Source: an uncultured Collinsella sp.
GTDB taxonomy: Bacteria; Actinomycetota; Coriobacteriia; Coriobacteriales; Coriobacteriaceae
DNA: 64,000 bases
Direction of reading: 5' to 3'
NCBI GenBank assembly: GCA_900756765.1
Contig: CAAELE010000018.1
Location: forward strand, 1-64,000
Shown: positions 48,338 to 57,126 of the stretch, one piece after another
Position numbering within the stretch: position 1 is the stretch's first letter
How the letters are laid out: every line of letters starts with the position of its first letter
Made by a program: the position numbers and the translations under genes
The notes under the pieces: generated by a model
Told to the model about the DNA's origin: nothing
Seen by the model: only the letters and a program-made list of their open reading frames with translations
Database searches by the model: none

Positions 48338-49720
48338 ATGTTTGTTGGACGTCGGAAAGAGCTTGAATCCCTGGAAACCGCCTATCAAAAGGGCTCCTTT
48401 CAGTTTGCCGTAGTCTATGGAAGGCGTCGCGTGGGTAAAACCAGCCTGCTTCGCGTCTTTACACAGGGCAAACCTCATGTGATCTTCTTTACCGGGCAGC
48501 AAACCGTTGCAAGCGAAAACCTCGCGCTGCTCAGCCGCGAGATACTTGGCGATAGCGCCGCAGGAGCAGCGTTCCCCTCTATCCAGGTTGCACTCGAATC
48601 CGTCTTCGAACACGCCAAGACAGAGCGAATCGTTCTGGTTATTGACGAGTATCCCTACCTCGCCGAGAGCGATCCGGGCATCTCTTCGTGCCTGCAAACG
48701 CTTATCGATCGACATAAAGACACGAGCAAGCTGTTCCTCGTACTCTGCGGGTCGTCCATGAGCTTTATGGAACACCAGGTACTAGGACACCAAAGCCCTC
48801 TTTATGGACGCCGCACCATGCAGCTGCGCATTGACCCGTTCACCATCTTCGACGTGGCGCTCATGCTTCCCGATGCACCCATCGAAAGAGTCATCGAGCT
48901 GTATTCCGTTGTTGGCGGGATGCCGCTCTATCTATCACAGCTCGATGGCGCGCGTTCCACCCAATGGAACCTTGAGCATGCGCTGCTGCGTCAAGATGCG
49001 TTTTTGTATGCCGAACCCCAGAACTATCTGCTGCAAGAGGTCCGCAGCCCGGCTATCTACAATGCCGTCATAACCGCCATTGCCAACGGCTATGTACGCT
49101 CCAAAGAGATTGCCGATGTTACCCACCTCGCAACACCACAGGTCGCGCGACTGCTCGACGCATTGATCGAGCTGCGAATCGTTGAGCGCGTCACGCCTGT
49201 TGTAAAGGCAACAAAACGTCAAGTAATCTATCGGATCTGCGATAACTTGTTTAGGTTTTGGTATCGTTTTGTTCCACAGTACGCGGGAACAATTGAGGAG
49301 GGGCTCGGAGCCGCTGTGGCCGCGCGTATCGCCAAGCATGATTTGTCCACCTTTGTGGGTCCTGCATTTGAAGAAGTGTGCCGCCAGTGGTTGATGCGTC
49401 AGGTTGTTGAGAGCGAGCTGGATGTGCTGCCCAAGGCAATCGGCTCTTGGTGGGGCACGAACCTGAACACGCGCCGGCAAGAAGAGATTGACGTTGTGCT
49501 TGAGGACGCCGATGGGGAGCTCATCGTTGGCGAGTGCAAATGGAGAAACGAGCCCGTAGATACCGATGTTCTTGAAACACTCGAGCGGCGCAGCGCGCTG
49601 CTGGGTCGGCCGATCGAACAGTATTACTTGTTTAGCAAGAGTGGATTTACCAAAGCGTGTCAAAATAGAGCGGCTCAAGCAAGCAGCGCGAGGCTTGTTG
49701 GACTCGAGCAACTACTATAA
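48338..49720 (+). CDS. Archaeal-type AAA ATPase with DUF234 domain
   Basis: A 460-residue ATPase. It begins FVGRRKELESLE; Walker A is GRRRVGKTSL, Walker B IVLVIDEYPYLAE, and a sensor LVLCGSSMSFM. A winged helix follows (YVRSKEIADVTHLATPQVAR) and then the DUF234 nuclease-like end, with WWGTNLNTRRQEEIDVVL and GELIVGECKWRN: D/E residues and ECK match a PD-(D/E)XK motif. Such proteins are widespread in archaea and anaerobes; their role is not settled. Its promoter region carries an elaborate repeat array. A bidirectional terminator follows. Confidence 0.85.
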   Translation: MFVGRRKELESLETAYQKGSFQFAVVYGRRRVGKTSLLRVFTQGKPHVIFFTGQQTVASENLALLSREILGDSAAGAAFPSIQVALESVFEHAKTERIVLVIDEYPYLAESDPGISSCLQTLIDRHKDTSKLFLVLCGSSMSFMEHQVLGHQSPLYGRRTMQLRIDPFTIFDVALMLPDAPIERVIELYSVVGGMPLYLSQLDGARSTQWNLEHALLRQDAFLYAEPQNYLLQEVRSPAIYNAVITAIANGYVRSKEIADVTHLATPQVARLLDALIELRIVERVTPVVKATKRQVIYRICDNLFRFWYRFVPQYAGTIEEGLGAAVAARIAKHDLSTFVGPAFEEVCRQWLMRQVVESELDVLPKAIGSWWGTNLNTRRQEEIDVVLEDADGELIVGECKWRNEPVDTDVLETLERRSALLGRPIEQYYLFSKSGFTKACQNRAAQASSARLVGLEQLL

Positions 49721-49755
49721 GAAAGGGGCTTGGAAACAGTTTTCCAAGCCCCTTT
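49721..49755. terminator. Bidirectional terminator between convergent genes
   Basis: AAAGGGGCTTGG pairs with CCAAGCCCCTTT around aaacagtttt. It lies between the stop codons at 49720 and 49762 and has A and T flanks for both directions. Confidence 0.9.
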
Positions 49756-49761
49756 CAGTTT

Positions 49762-51381
49762 TTATTCGATTCCCACCTTTTTGAGCGTATCTTTGGTGAC
49801 TTCCGCAACTCGATTGGGATCGACGTGGGATTCCCCCGAAATAGAGCCGTAACCTGAGGTTGAAAAATCAAAGAAGTAGTATGTCCGGTAATTGTGCCCA
49901 TAGCCAAATTGCTGATATAGGGCATTATAGTCCGTCTCGGAAATGTCCTTGCCCTCCGACGCATAATAGTATTCGTAGCCATTGCCCTCGCTCGGCGCAA
50001 CTCCCCAGGACTCGTAGTTGCTTACAAGCGAAAAAACATCGCATTTCTTGCCGTATACCGAAGTATTGTCCCCAGCCAAAGCCTGCCTGCCAGCAAGCAA
50101 TGCCGTAATCGCATTGCTCATCTCATATGTACTTTGGCTTACGAGGATGCTGCCGTCATCCGCTTTAATCAGCGGAAGAAACATCGTTCCTCCGTTGCTG
50201 TTATCAAGCCAATTTTGACTGTAAAGCCTCTTGACGCCACCATCAGCTGCTGACCAAACCTCTACGGTGTAGGACTTCTGAAGTCCCTCTATATCTCCAT
50301 TCCAAGCGCTCTTTAATTCGTCATCGCTCATACCGTTCGCAACGGTCAAGAGCTCAGGCTGGCCATCCTGATCAAAATCAACGAGGTCGACAAGACAAAG
50401 CCCCCGCATCGCATAGACAGAATCAGTCGCCTCAACAATTCGTGGCTCTCCATAGCACGCGAGATATTCCTGGCACTTTTGCTTGTAAGCGGCATACGCA
50501 GCGGTATTGTCCGCAGCGGCGCCTCCATCCTTCTTGTCGCCTTCGCCTGTCTTTGTATCGTCCTCGTTGGCCTTAGGCACCTCGAGGGAAACCTCTTTTA
50601 CGGCATCAGTGGATTTAGAGTTATCGACGACTTTGACGGGAATGCTCCACTCGACTTTTGACTTGGAGTCCCTAACGGTGAGGGTATATTTTCCCGGTTT
50701 GATATCGGGAAACTGGCTTACCGTGAAGCCCTCGTCACCCTTAACCTCAGCATTGGTGCTGTAACCGTTGTCGCCGTTCAGGGTCACCGAGTACTTCTTG
50801 ATCTTCTCGCCCTTTGCGTCGGTCGGGGTAATCTTGGATTCTTGGGCCACCACGATGGCCTTGTCCTGGCCGTAATGGGCAACGTCGTCGCTGGACTTGC
50901 TAAAGAACAGCAGGTAGCTAAAGATGGCAATGGCTGCCAGGCCAACGATGATACCGACGATATAGAGCGCCTTGGGGTCCTTTTTCTGTGCGGATACATT
51001 CGCCGCAGGCGCAGGGGCTGGCGCCGCGACGGGCTTGGCGACCGGATTGCTCGGCTTTGGCCGGTCGGCGCGCACGGCTGGAATCGAAGGCGTTGCATCG
51101 GACGACACGTCGTCCTTGGGCCGGTCGTCTTCTTCGTCCGCTACGGGATCGCTCTCCACGGGCGACTTTTCCTCCCCCGCCTCGGCACCGGCGGAAGGCT
51201 CCTTCTCCGTTTCGTCACTAGCGAAAATCTCTTCCGCAGCCTCATTGATAACGGAAGGCTCTTCTGCCACTTCGTTGCTGGCAGAGTTCAGCACCGCCTT
51301 TGCATCTTCGAGTGCATAGCCACACTCGGTGCAGTATCGCAAATCGCCATCAAGCTCAAATCCACAGTTGGGACAGAACAT
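49762..51381 (-). CDS. Zinc-ribbon, single-pass membrane protein with large outer domain
   Basis: A 539-residue protein. N-terminal zinc ribbon CPNCGFELDGDLRYCTECG (3-21), an acidic then Pro/Ala-rich linker (about 30-140), a membrane helix (about 145-165), an Ig-like beta domain (about 185-265, KYTLTVRDSKSKVEWSIPVK), and an outer domain with VDFDQDGQPELLTVANG, a calcium-loop-like motif also seen in the 44477 protein. AAGGAGG overlaps the end of the preceding gene, and the ATG lies one base after its TAA, so the pair is coupled. Confidence 0.78.
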   Translation of the reverse strand: MFCPNCGFELDGDLRYCTECGYALEDAKAVLNSASNEVAEEPSVINEAAEEIFASDETEKEPSAGAEAGEEKSPVESDPVADEEDDRPKDDVSSDATPSIPAVRADRPKPSNPVAKPVAAPAPAPAANVSAQKKDPKALYIVGIIVGLAAIAIFSYLLFFSKSSDDVAHYGQDKAIVVAQESKITPTDAKGEKIKKYSVTLNGDNGYSTNAEVKGDEGFTVSQFPDIKPGKYTLTVRDSKSKVEWSIPVKVVDNSKSTDAVKEVSLEVPKANEDDTKTGEGDKKDGGAAADNTAAYAAYKQKCQEYLACYGEPRIVEATDSVYAMRGLCLVDLVDFDQDGQPELLTVANGMSDDELKSAWNGDIEGLQKSYTVEVWSAADGGVKRLYSQNWLDNSNGGTMFLPLIKADDGSILVSQSTYEMSNAITALLAGRQALAGDNTSVYGKKCDVFSLVSNYESWGVAPSEGNGYEYYYASEGKDISETDYNALYQQFGYGHNYRTYYFFDFSTSGYGSISGESHVDPNRVAEVTKDTLKKVGIE

Positions 51382-51382
51382 G

Positions 51383-52600
51383 TTAGTCCTCCTTATCGAC
51401 TTTCACCGTTGTACCGTCCTTGACCTCATCAGGGGTTACTTCGGACCCCACTTGAGACTCATCATCCCAGGACGCAACCAAAATCTCGCAATTGCCGTCC
51501 GCAAAAGTACCGAGCTCATAGTCTTCGGTGTGATACACCAGTCCCTTGGATGTCACACACAAGCACGTTGAGCCCTTGATTGAATAGTCCGAAGAATTAC
51601 TCCGCATGAGCATCGAATTGTAATCAGACGGATGTTCTCTGCCCATTTCCGTAAGATACGGCCAAACTGCCGAACTCATGGAACTGGCAAGATCCTCGGT
51701 ATCAATGCCAAACATGTCCTGAGGACTAACAGTATCACCCGTATGCAAATCAAAAATAACACCAGTCACAACCGTGCCGCCATGCGGACCCCATCCCGTC
51801 GAATAGCGCTCGTCACGGATACAGAAAAAGTTCTCATCCATGTACGTTACCGTAACGTTTCTCGATATGCAGGGAAATTCGCCGTCGGGGTACAACTCAG
51901 CATCTGATTGCTCATTATCTGATGCTCGATTTGTTCGCTCCGCGTCAATTTGAAGGGGCTCGAGAATCGCCTTGTTAATTTTGTCTGCAACGTCGTCTTT
52001 GGTGGAGCTCTTAAGTTGCGGATAGGACCATTCCATGTCCCTCCGCTCGCCCTGTTCGAGCATAGGGTCGACCGGAGCAGACACCGTCAATGACTTTGCC
52101 TCCAACGTATAGACAACTTCTTCGACCGCTCTCTCGTCCTTCTTGGGCCTTTCGGTCGCTTGCTCCTGTTGCACGGATTGCTGCTGGAGATTGGGCTCAA
52201 TGACGTTCTTGTAGAGCATGAAAGCAGCGTAAGCGATGCCTGCCGCGGCGATAAATGCGGCGATCATGATAGCAAACTGCGGCACTAGGCGGTTACCGAC
52301 CTGACAGCGTTGCATAAAGAAGTTGTACATCTGGGAGTGACCGCTATTCGCGGTCTTCGAGACCGGCTCGGGGCTCGGTTCTGCTGTGGACTCGGCATTC
52401 GCGGATCCTATCGCAGAGTCCGTTTCGGTATCTGTGGGTTCCATTATGACTTCAGCGGACGATGATTCTCGCTCCGACGGCTCGGCCTTGGGCCCCTCCT
52501 CGGCCGCAGTCTTGCCCGAGAGCCCACCCAAAGGCAGACCGCATTCGGTACAGAACCGCGCATCATCACCAATCTTGCTGCCACATTTGGGGCAAAACAT
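51383..52600 (-). CDS. Zinc-ribbon membrane protein with DUF3298/RsiV-like outer domain
   Basis: A 405-residue protein. Zinc ribbon CPKCGSKIGDDARFCTECG (3-21), an acidic Ser-rich linker, a membrane helix (about 112-132) and an external part of about 240 residues. The end, STCLCVTSKGLVYHTEDYEL followed by GTFADGNCEILVAS, matches the DUF3298 pattern found in RsiV-type anti-sigma factors, where it binds ligands such as lysozyme. No sigma factor is adjacent. The ATG at 52600 follows AGAAGG. First gene of the 52600-49762 pair. Confidence 0.75.
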   Translation of the reverse strand: MFCPKCGSKIGDDARFCTECGLPLGGLSGKTAAEEGPKAEPSERESSSAEVIMEPTDTETDSAIGSANAESTAEPSPEPVSKTANSGHSQMYNFFMQRCQVGNRLVPQFAIMIAAFIAAAGIAYAAFMLYKNVIEPNLQQQSVQQEQATERPKKDERAVEEVVYTLEAKSLTVSAPVDPMLEQGERRDMEWSYPQLKSSTKDDVADKINKAILEPLQIDAERTNRASDNEQSDAELYPDGEFPCISRNVTVTYMDENFFCIRDERYSTGWGPHGGTVVTGVIFDLHTGDTVSPQDMFGIDTEDLASSMSSAVWPYLTEMGREHPSDYNSMLMRSNSSDYSIKGSTCLCVTSKGLVYHTEDYELGTFADGNCEILVASWDDESQVGSEVTPDEVKDGTTVKVDKED

Positions 52601-52827
52601 GAACCTTCTTCTCCTATTCCTTTTACTCTCGCTGAGTCGTGAGTTACCCACGTGCCGTTTGTTTCGTAGTTTAACTATTTCTTAAACAAATCGATGGGTC
52701 ACTTGAACAGACGCATACCCGCTCAAGCGACTCTATACCGGCTAGTTATCCTTGCTCACGTTGTAGGTGTCAGTATTAAAATTCCAGTTGGACAGGGATG
52801 CGTCCCCCTCGCAGTCCAAACCGACGC

Positions 52828-53013
52828 TCACCTGAAGCCGTCTTCATCCATCGAGACGGTAAAATCGCCACTGCTATCTTTATCACGCTCACAGTTAACA
52901 GCCCTCTCATCTTTTGAAGACAGTCTGTATTTCAGCAACCGCACTGTTTCTGAAGCGTTATCCCATATTTCGTCTTCGATTAGTTTTACAACCAGAGAAA
53001 GGGTCATAGACAT
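52828..53013 (-). CDS. Possible small ORF of 61 residues
   Basis: A 61-codon frame (MSMTLSLVVKLIEDEIWDNA, later SSGDFTVSMDEDGFR) in a 620-base stretch (52601-53223) that otherwise has no gene. The residue composition is protein-like but there is only a weak ribosome binding site. It may be the end of a decayed membrane or regulatory gene. No family recognised. Confidence 0.3.
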   Translation of the reverse strand: MSMTLSLVVKLIEDEIWDNASETVRLLKYRLSSKDERAVNCERDKDSSGDFTVSMDEDGFR

Positions 53014-53117
53014 AGATCAGCCCCGGGACTCATCGATACGATTCCCCATAAACACGTAGCTTCTTTTCTGGGAATGGCACCCGTCACGCTATCCAGAGTC
53101 AGAAATCAAAGGGATAT

Positions 53118-53165
53118 TAAAAGCCGCTTGGCGCACATATAATTCCATATGCCCCAAGCGGCTTA
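53118..53165 (-). terminator. purFMN terminator
   Basis: On the minus strand AAGCCGCTTGG and CCAAGCGGCTT pair around a 22-base loop, followed by TTAATA, 60 bases past the purN stop. Confidence 0.75.
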
Positions 53166-53223
53166 TTCGATTATTTAAGTCGTAAGTCCCAAAGAGCGCT
53201 CAGCGAACGCTCTTACACACGAG

Positions 53224-53922
53224 TTAACGCGCCGCATCAATTGCGACCTTGCCGCTCTCCAGCACGTGGACGCGGCCGTCGGCGAGCATCTGCACGACCT
53301 CAGGATACAGCACGTGCTCAATCGCGTGGATGTGCTCCTCGAGCGTGTCGACATCCCAGCCCTCCTCAACAGCCAGCGCACGCTGGGCGATGATGGGACC
53401 GTTGTCGTAGATCTCGTTGGCAAAATGCACGGTCACGCCAGTTACCTTGACGCCGCGCGCAAAGGCGTCATCAATCGCATGCGCACCGGTAAAACTCGGC
53501 AGCAGCGCCGGATGCAAGTTGACCACGCGGTTGGGAAACGCCGCCAGCAGCGGCGTGTGCACCATGCGCATGTAGCCGGCCATGACCACATACTCGCAAC
53601 CGCGTTCGAGCAGCTCATGCGCGATGATCTCGTCGGCGGCAATAGGGTCGGCATAGACATCCTTGGACAGCGTGAGCGTCTGGATGCCCGCGCGCTCAGC
53701 GCGCTGCAAACCCTTAGCCGAAGGCCGGCTCGACACCACAAGCTCAATCGAAGCGTTGAGCTTGCCGGCGGCGACCAAATCGATCAGCGCCTGCAGGTTG
53801 GTGCCCGAACCGCTGATAAGCACGCCGATCTTGAGCGGCTCGGCCGTATCGGTGCCGGTCGGACGGGTGTAGGGCACAAAGCCCAGGCCCTCGGCAGCAG
53901 CCATCTGCTCGCTAGCGCTCAT
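53224..53922 (-). CDS. purN: Phosphoribosylglycinamide formyltransferase
   Basis: A 232-residue GAR transformylase, third step of purine synthesis, using 10-formyl-THF. The substrate loop GVLISGSGTNLQALID starts about 33 residues in; the catalytic set is seen in RVVNLHPALLPSFTGAHAIDDA (Asn, His) and in HFANEIYDNGPIIAQ (Asp). The N-terminus carries about 30 residues (MSASEQMAAAEGLGFVPYT) ahead of the standard domain. The ATG at 53922 overlaps the end of purM by 11 bases. Downstream is the operon terminator. Confidence 0.93.
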   Translation of the reverse strand: MSASEQMAAAEGLGFVPYTRPTGTDTAEPLKIGVLISGSGTNLQALIDLVAAGKLNASIELVVSSRPSAKGLQRAERAGIQTLTLSKDVYADPIAADEIIAHELLERGCEYVVMAGYMRMVHTPLLAAFPNRVVNLHPALLPSFTGAHAIDDAFARGVKVTGVTVHFANEIYDNGPIIAQRALAVEEGWDVDTLEEHIHAIEHVLYPEVVQMLADGRVHVLESGKVAIDAAR

Positions 53923-55015
53923 CGGAGTACACGACCTTACCGGAACCCTCAACGCACTCGCCCACGCGGAACGGCTTCTCGCCCAGCGCGACCAGGGCCT
54001 CGGTCACGGCAGCCTCGTCCTCGGGGGCAACGATCAGGCACAGGCCGACGCCCATGTTGAAGGTCTTGCATGCCTCATTGGGCGCGAGCTCGGCCTGACG
54101 CGACACGTAGGTGATGACGGGCGGAACATCCCAGCCCATCTCGGCGCCGCTGCGGGTGACCACGGCATCGACATCGTCGGCGAGCGCGCGGTTGAGGTTC
54201 TCGGTGATACCGCCGCCGGTGATGTGGGCGATGGCGTGCACGTTGGCGCCGCCGCGCAGCAGCTCCAGAATCGGCTTGACGTAGATGCGCGTGGGGGCCA
54301 GCAGGGCGTCGGCCAGCGAAGCACCGTCGAGCTCCTCGAGCGGGCGGCTCAGTTCCTCGGCCTTAGCGGCGGCCTCGGGCGTGCCCGGCTTGATGCCGTC
54401 GACGCCGATGACCTTGCGCACGAGCGAGTAGCCGTTGGAGTGCACGCCGGTGGAAGGCAGACCCAGGATCACATCGCCGGGGCGAACGTTCGCGGGGTCG
54501 AGCATCTTGGGACGATCGACAACACCCACGGTAAAGCCGGCGAGGTCGTAATCGGCCGGAGCCATGACGCCGGGGTGCTCGGCCATCTCGCCGCCCACGA
54601 GCGCGCAGCCCGCGAGCTTGCAGCCGTCGGCCACACCCTTGATGATCTTTGCCATGTGCTCGGCCTCAATGTGACCGATGGCAACGTAATCCAGGAAGAA
54701 CAGCGGCTCGGCGCCCGAAGCCAAAATGTCATTGACGCACATGGCGACCAAGTCCTGGCCCACCGTCTCGTGACGGTCCATGATCTGGGCGAGCACGAGC
54801 TTGGTGCCCACGCCGTCGGTGCCGCTAATCAGGATCGGGTCTTCCATATCCTTAAGCGCGGCGGCCGAGAACAGGCCGCCAAAGCCACCGATGCCGCCGA
54901 TGACCTCGGGGCGGTTGGTGTCCTTGACCATCTTCTTAATAGCGTCGACGGCGCGGCCGCCCTCGGCGGTATTGACGCCGGCGTCCTCGTACGTCACATG
55001 CTTGCTGTCGCTCAT
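53912..55015 (-). CDS. purM: Phosphoribosylformylglycinamidine cyclo-ligase
   Basis: A 367-residue AIR synthetase that closes the imidazole ring. Features: YEDAGVNTAEGGRAVDAIK near the N-terminus, ISGTDGVGTKL (ATP/phosphate loop), GGEMAEHPG, and GLPSTGVHSNGYSLVR. Its C-terminus overlaps purN. It lies about 155 bases downstream of purF, with a family C repeat between. GGAAGG lies about ten bases before the ATG. Confidence 0.96.
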   Translation of the reverse strand: MSDSKHVTYEDAGVNTAEGGRAVDAIKKMVKDTNRPEVIGGIGGFGGLFSAAALKDMEDPILISGTDGVGTKLVLAQIMDRHETVGQDLVAMCVNDILASGAEPLFFLDYVAIGHIEAEHMAKIIKGVADGCKLAGCALVGGEMAEHPGVMAPADYDLAGFTVGVVDRPKMLDPANVRPGDVILGLPSTGVHSNGYSLVRKVIGVDGIKPGTPEAAAKAEELSRPLEELDGASLADALLAPTRIYVKPILELLRGGANVHAIAHITGGGITENLNRALADDVDAVVTRSGAEMGWDVPPVITYVSRQAELAPNEACKTFNMGVGLCLIVAPEDEAAVTEALVALGEKPFRVGECVEGSGKVVYSDER

Positions 55016-55127
55016 CTGAGCCTTCCTCTCCCACTACCGTCTGACGAGCAGGCGCCAAACGGTGCTCATAGTTGCGTCATTTCGGCGCGCGCCATAACAG
55101 CACGCGCCGTCATATCAACAAAACAGC

Positions 55128-55175
55128 AGGTAAAACCTACCAAAATAAACCCGTCCCTAAATGGCAGGTTTTAGG
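55128..55175 (-). repeat. Family C repeat, copy 2, starting at the purF stop codon
   Basis: On the minus strand it begins TAAAACCTGCCATTTAGGGA, where TAA is the purF stop, and continues through gggtttattttggtaggttttacctgc. It matches the pth copy at 14869 with a few transitions. Confidence 0.75.
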
Positions 55176-56841
55176 CCTCGCCGTGCTCCTCTTCCCAGCT
55201 GCGGTCGTCGTATTTCTCGACCACGGCGTCGTCGTCAAAATGCAGCGGCTTATCCAGGTTGCGGGGCTTAAAGCCCTCCATAAACTTGTCGCGGCCAAAG
55301 CTCTCGGGAATCGCCACGGGGTAGCGCCCGGTAAAGCACGCATCGCAGTAACCGCCCTTGGGCATGACCTTCAGCAGGCCCTCGACCGAAAGGAAGGCCA
55401 GCGAATCGGCGCCAATGTACTCGCAGATCTCGTCGACCGTCTTGTTGGCGCTGATGAGCTGCGACTGCACGTCGGTATCGATACCGTAGAAGCACGGCCA
55501 GATGACCTCGGGCGAGTTGATGCGGATATGAATCTCCTTGGCGCCGGCGTTGCGCAGCATCTTGACGAGCTGCACCATGGTGGTGCCGCGCACAATGGAG
55601 TCGTCGATGACGACCAGGCGCTTGCCCTCGATGTTGTCGCGCAGCGGGTTGAGCTTCATGCGCACGCCCATGGCGCGCAGCTCCTGCGTAGGCTCGATGA
55701 ACGTACGGCCCACGTAGCGGTTCTTGATAAGGCCCTCGCCAAAGGGAATACCGCTCTCGTGCGAATACCCCTCCGCGGGCGGCAGGCCGGAGTCGGGCAC
55801 GCCGATGACCAGGTCGGCCTCGACGGGCTCCTCATGTGCCAGCTGACGACCCATGTCATAGCGGCAGGCGTAGACGCTCTTGCCGTTCATGATGGAGTCG
55901 GGACGAGCGAAGTAGACCTGCTCAAAGATGCAGTTAGCAGGCTCTTCGGCGGCAGGCACGCCCTGCTCGGACACCAGGCCCTCGGCGCTGATGCGCAAAA
56001 TCTCACCGGGACGGACGTCGCGGACGTACTCGGCGCCCACAATGTCGAGCGCACAAGTTTCGGAGGCGACGACCCAGCCGCCGGCGCGGGTGACATGGGT
56101 GGTGGCGTCGACCGTCGCGGCGCCGTCCTGCGACGGCAGTTGCGAAACGGATGCGGCATCTGCCTGGTCCAGTCCCTCGTCCACCAGCTTGCCCAGCACG
56201 AGCGGGCGAATGCCGTGCGGATCGCGGAATGCGTAGAGCGCCTGCTCGTTGATGAGCGTCATGGCGTAGCCGCCGCGCACGAGCTCCATGGTCTTGCGAA
56301 TGCCCTCGCGCAGATGGCCTGTACGCTGAGTAAAGTAGCCGATGAGTTTGGTCGCGACCTCGGAATCCGAGTTGGAGAGGAACGGCACGCCCAGCTCGAT
56401 CAGCTGGCGGCGCAGCTCGTCGGTGTTGACGAGGGTGCCGTTGTGCGCGAGCGCGATAATGACGCTATTGATGGTAGAGAGGTGCGGCTGAGAGGCTTCC
56501 CAGCTCTTGGCGCCGGCGGTGCCGTAGCGCACATGACCCACGGCCAGCTGACCGGAGAGCGTCGACAAGTCGGCATTGGAGAACACGCGGTCGAGCAGGC
56601 CCAGATCCTTGCGGACCATAACCGTACCGCCGTCACCAACAGCGATTCCCGCCGATTCTTGGCCACGGTGCTGCAGTGCACGCAGGCCAAAGTACGTCAG
56701 TCGAGCCACGTCGCGATCGGGCGCCCAGACACCAAAAACGCCGCATTCCTCATGCAGCTGGTCGGAGTCCGGATCATACGTCGACATGGCGTTCACCTGT
56801 CCCGCGGCACGCTCGGCCGCGCGGATGGTTTCTTGAGACAT
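55171..56841 (-). CDS. purF: Amidophosphoribosyltransferase
   Basis: A 556-residue glutamine PRPP amidotransferase, the committed step of purine synthesis. Cys33 in HEECGVFGV is the N-terminal nucleophile after removal of a propeptide of about 32 residues. The PRPP loop is VVIDDSIVRGTTM. Cysteines in CFYGIDT and CDACFTGRYP correspond to the [4Fe-4S] ligands of the Bacillus-type enzyme, so it is probably oxygen sensitive. First gene of purF-purM-purN. The final codons extend a few residues past the usual end, up to the repeat-borne TAA. Confidence 0.96.
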   Translation of the reverse strand: MSQETIRAAERAAGQVNAMSTYDPDSDQLHEECGVFGVWAPDRDVARLTYFGLRALQHRGQESAGIAVGDGGTVMVRKDLGLLDRVFSNADLSTLSGQLAVGHVRYGTAGAKSWEASQPHLSTINSVIIALAHNGTLVNTDELRRQLIELGVPFLSNSDSEVATKLIGYFTQRTGHLREGIRKTMELVRGGYAMTLINEQALYAFRDPHGIRPLVLGKLVDEGLDQADAASVSQLPSQDGAATVDATTHVTRAGGWVVASETCALDIVGAEYVRDVRPGEILRISAEGLVSEQGVPAAEEPANCIFEQVYFARPDSIMNGKSVYACRYDMGRQLAHEEPVEADLVIGVPDSGLPPAEGYSHESGIPFGEGLIKNRYVGRTFIEPTQELRAMGVRMKLNPLRDNIEGKRLVVIDDSIVRGTTMVQLVKMLRNAGAKEIHIRINSPEVIWPCFYGIDTDVQSQLISANKTVDEICEYIGADSLAFLSVEGLLKVMPKGGYCDACFTGRYPVAIPESFGRDKFMEGFKPRNLDKPLHFDDDAVVEKYDDRSWEEEHGEA

Positions 56842-57126
56842 GGCATCCCCTCAGAGCCTCGTATTTTGGCGTTACCCGCCTTATTATACGCACGGCGCGA
56901 CGCACTCCCCAGCGCATGAGCAGCGCTTTTTAAAAGCTCACCGAGCTAATAATCCGTTTTGCGGTCAAACATTTAATCGGTCTGTCCAGTGCAAGCGCCC
57001 GCGCCCCCAGATGGCCGCCGCGTCCACCGTTGGGGATTACAAAGTTGCAATTGGGACGTTCGTCCTGTCTTTTGGCAGGTCGGCGGCGTATCCTTGTAGC
57101 CTAGGACAAAGCGAGAAAGGTTCTGT

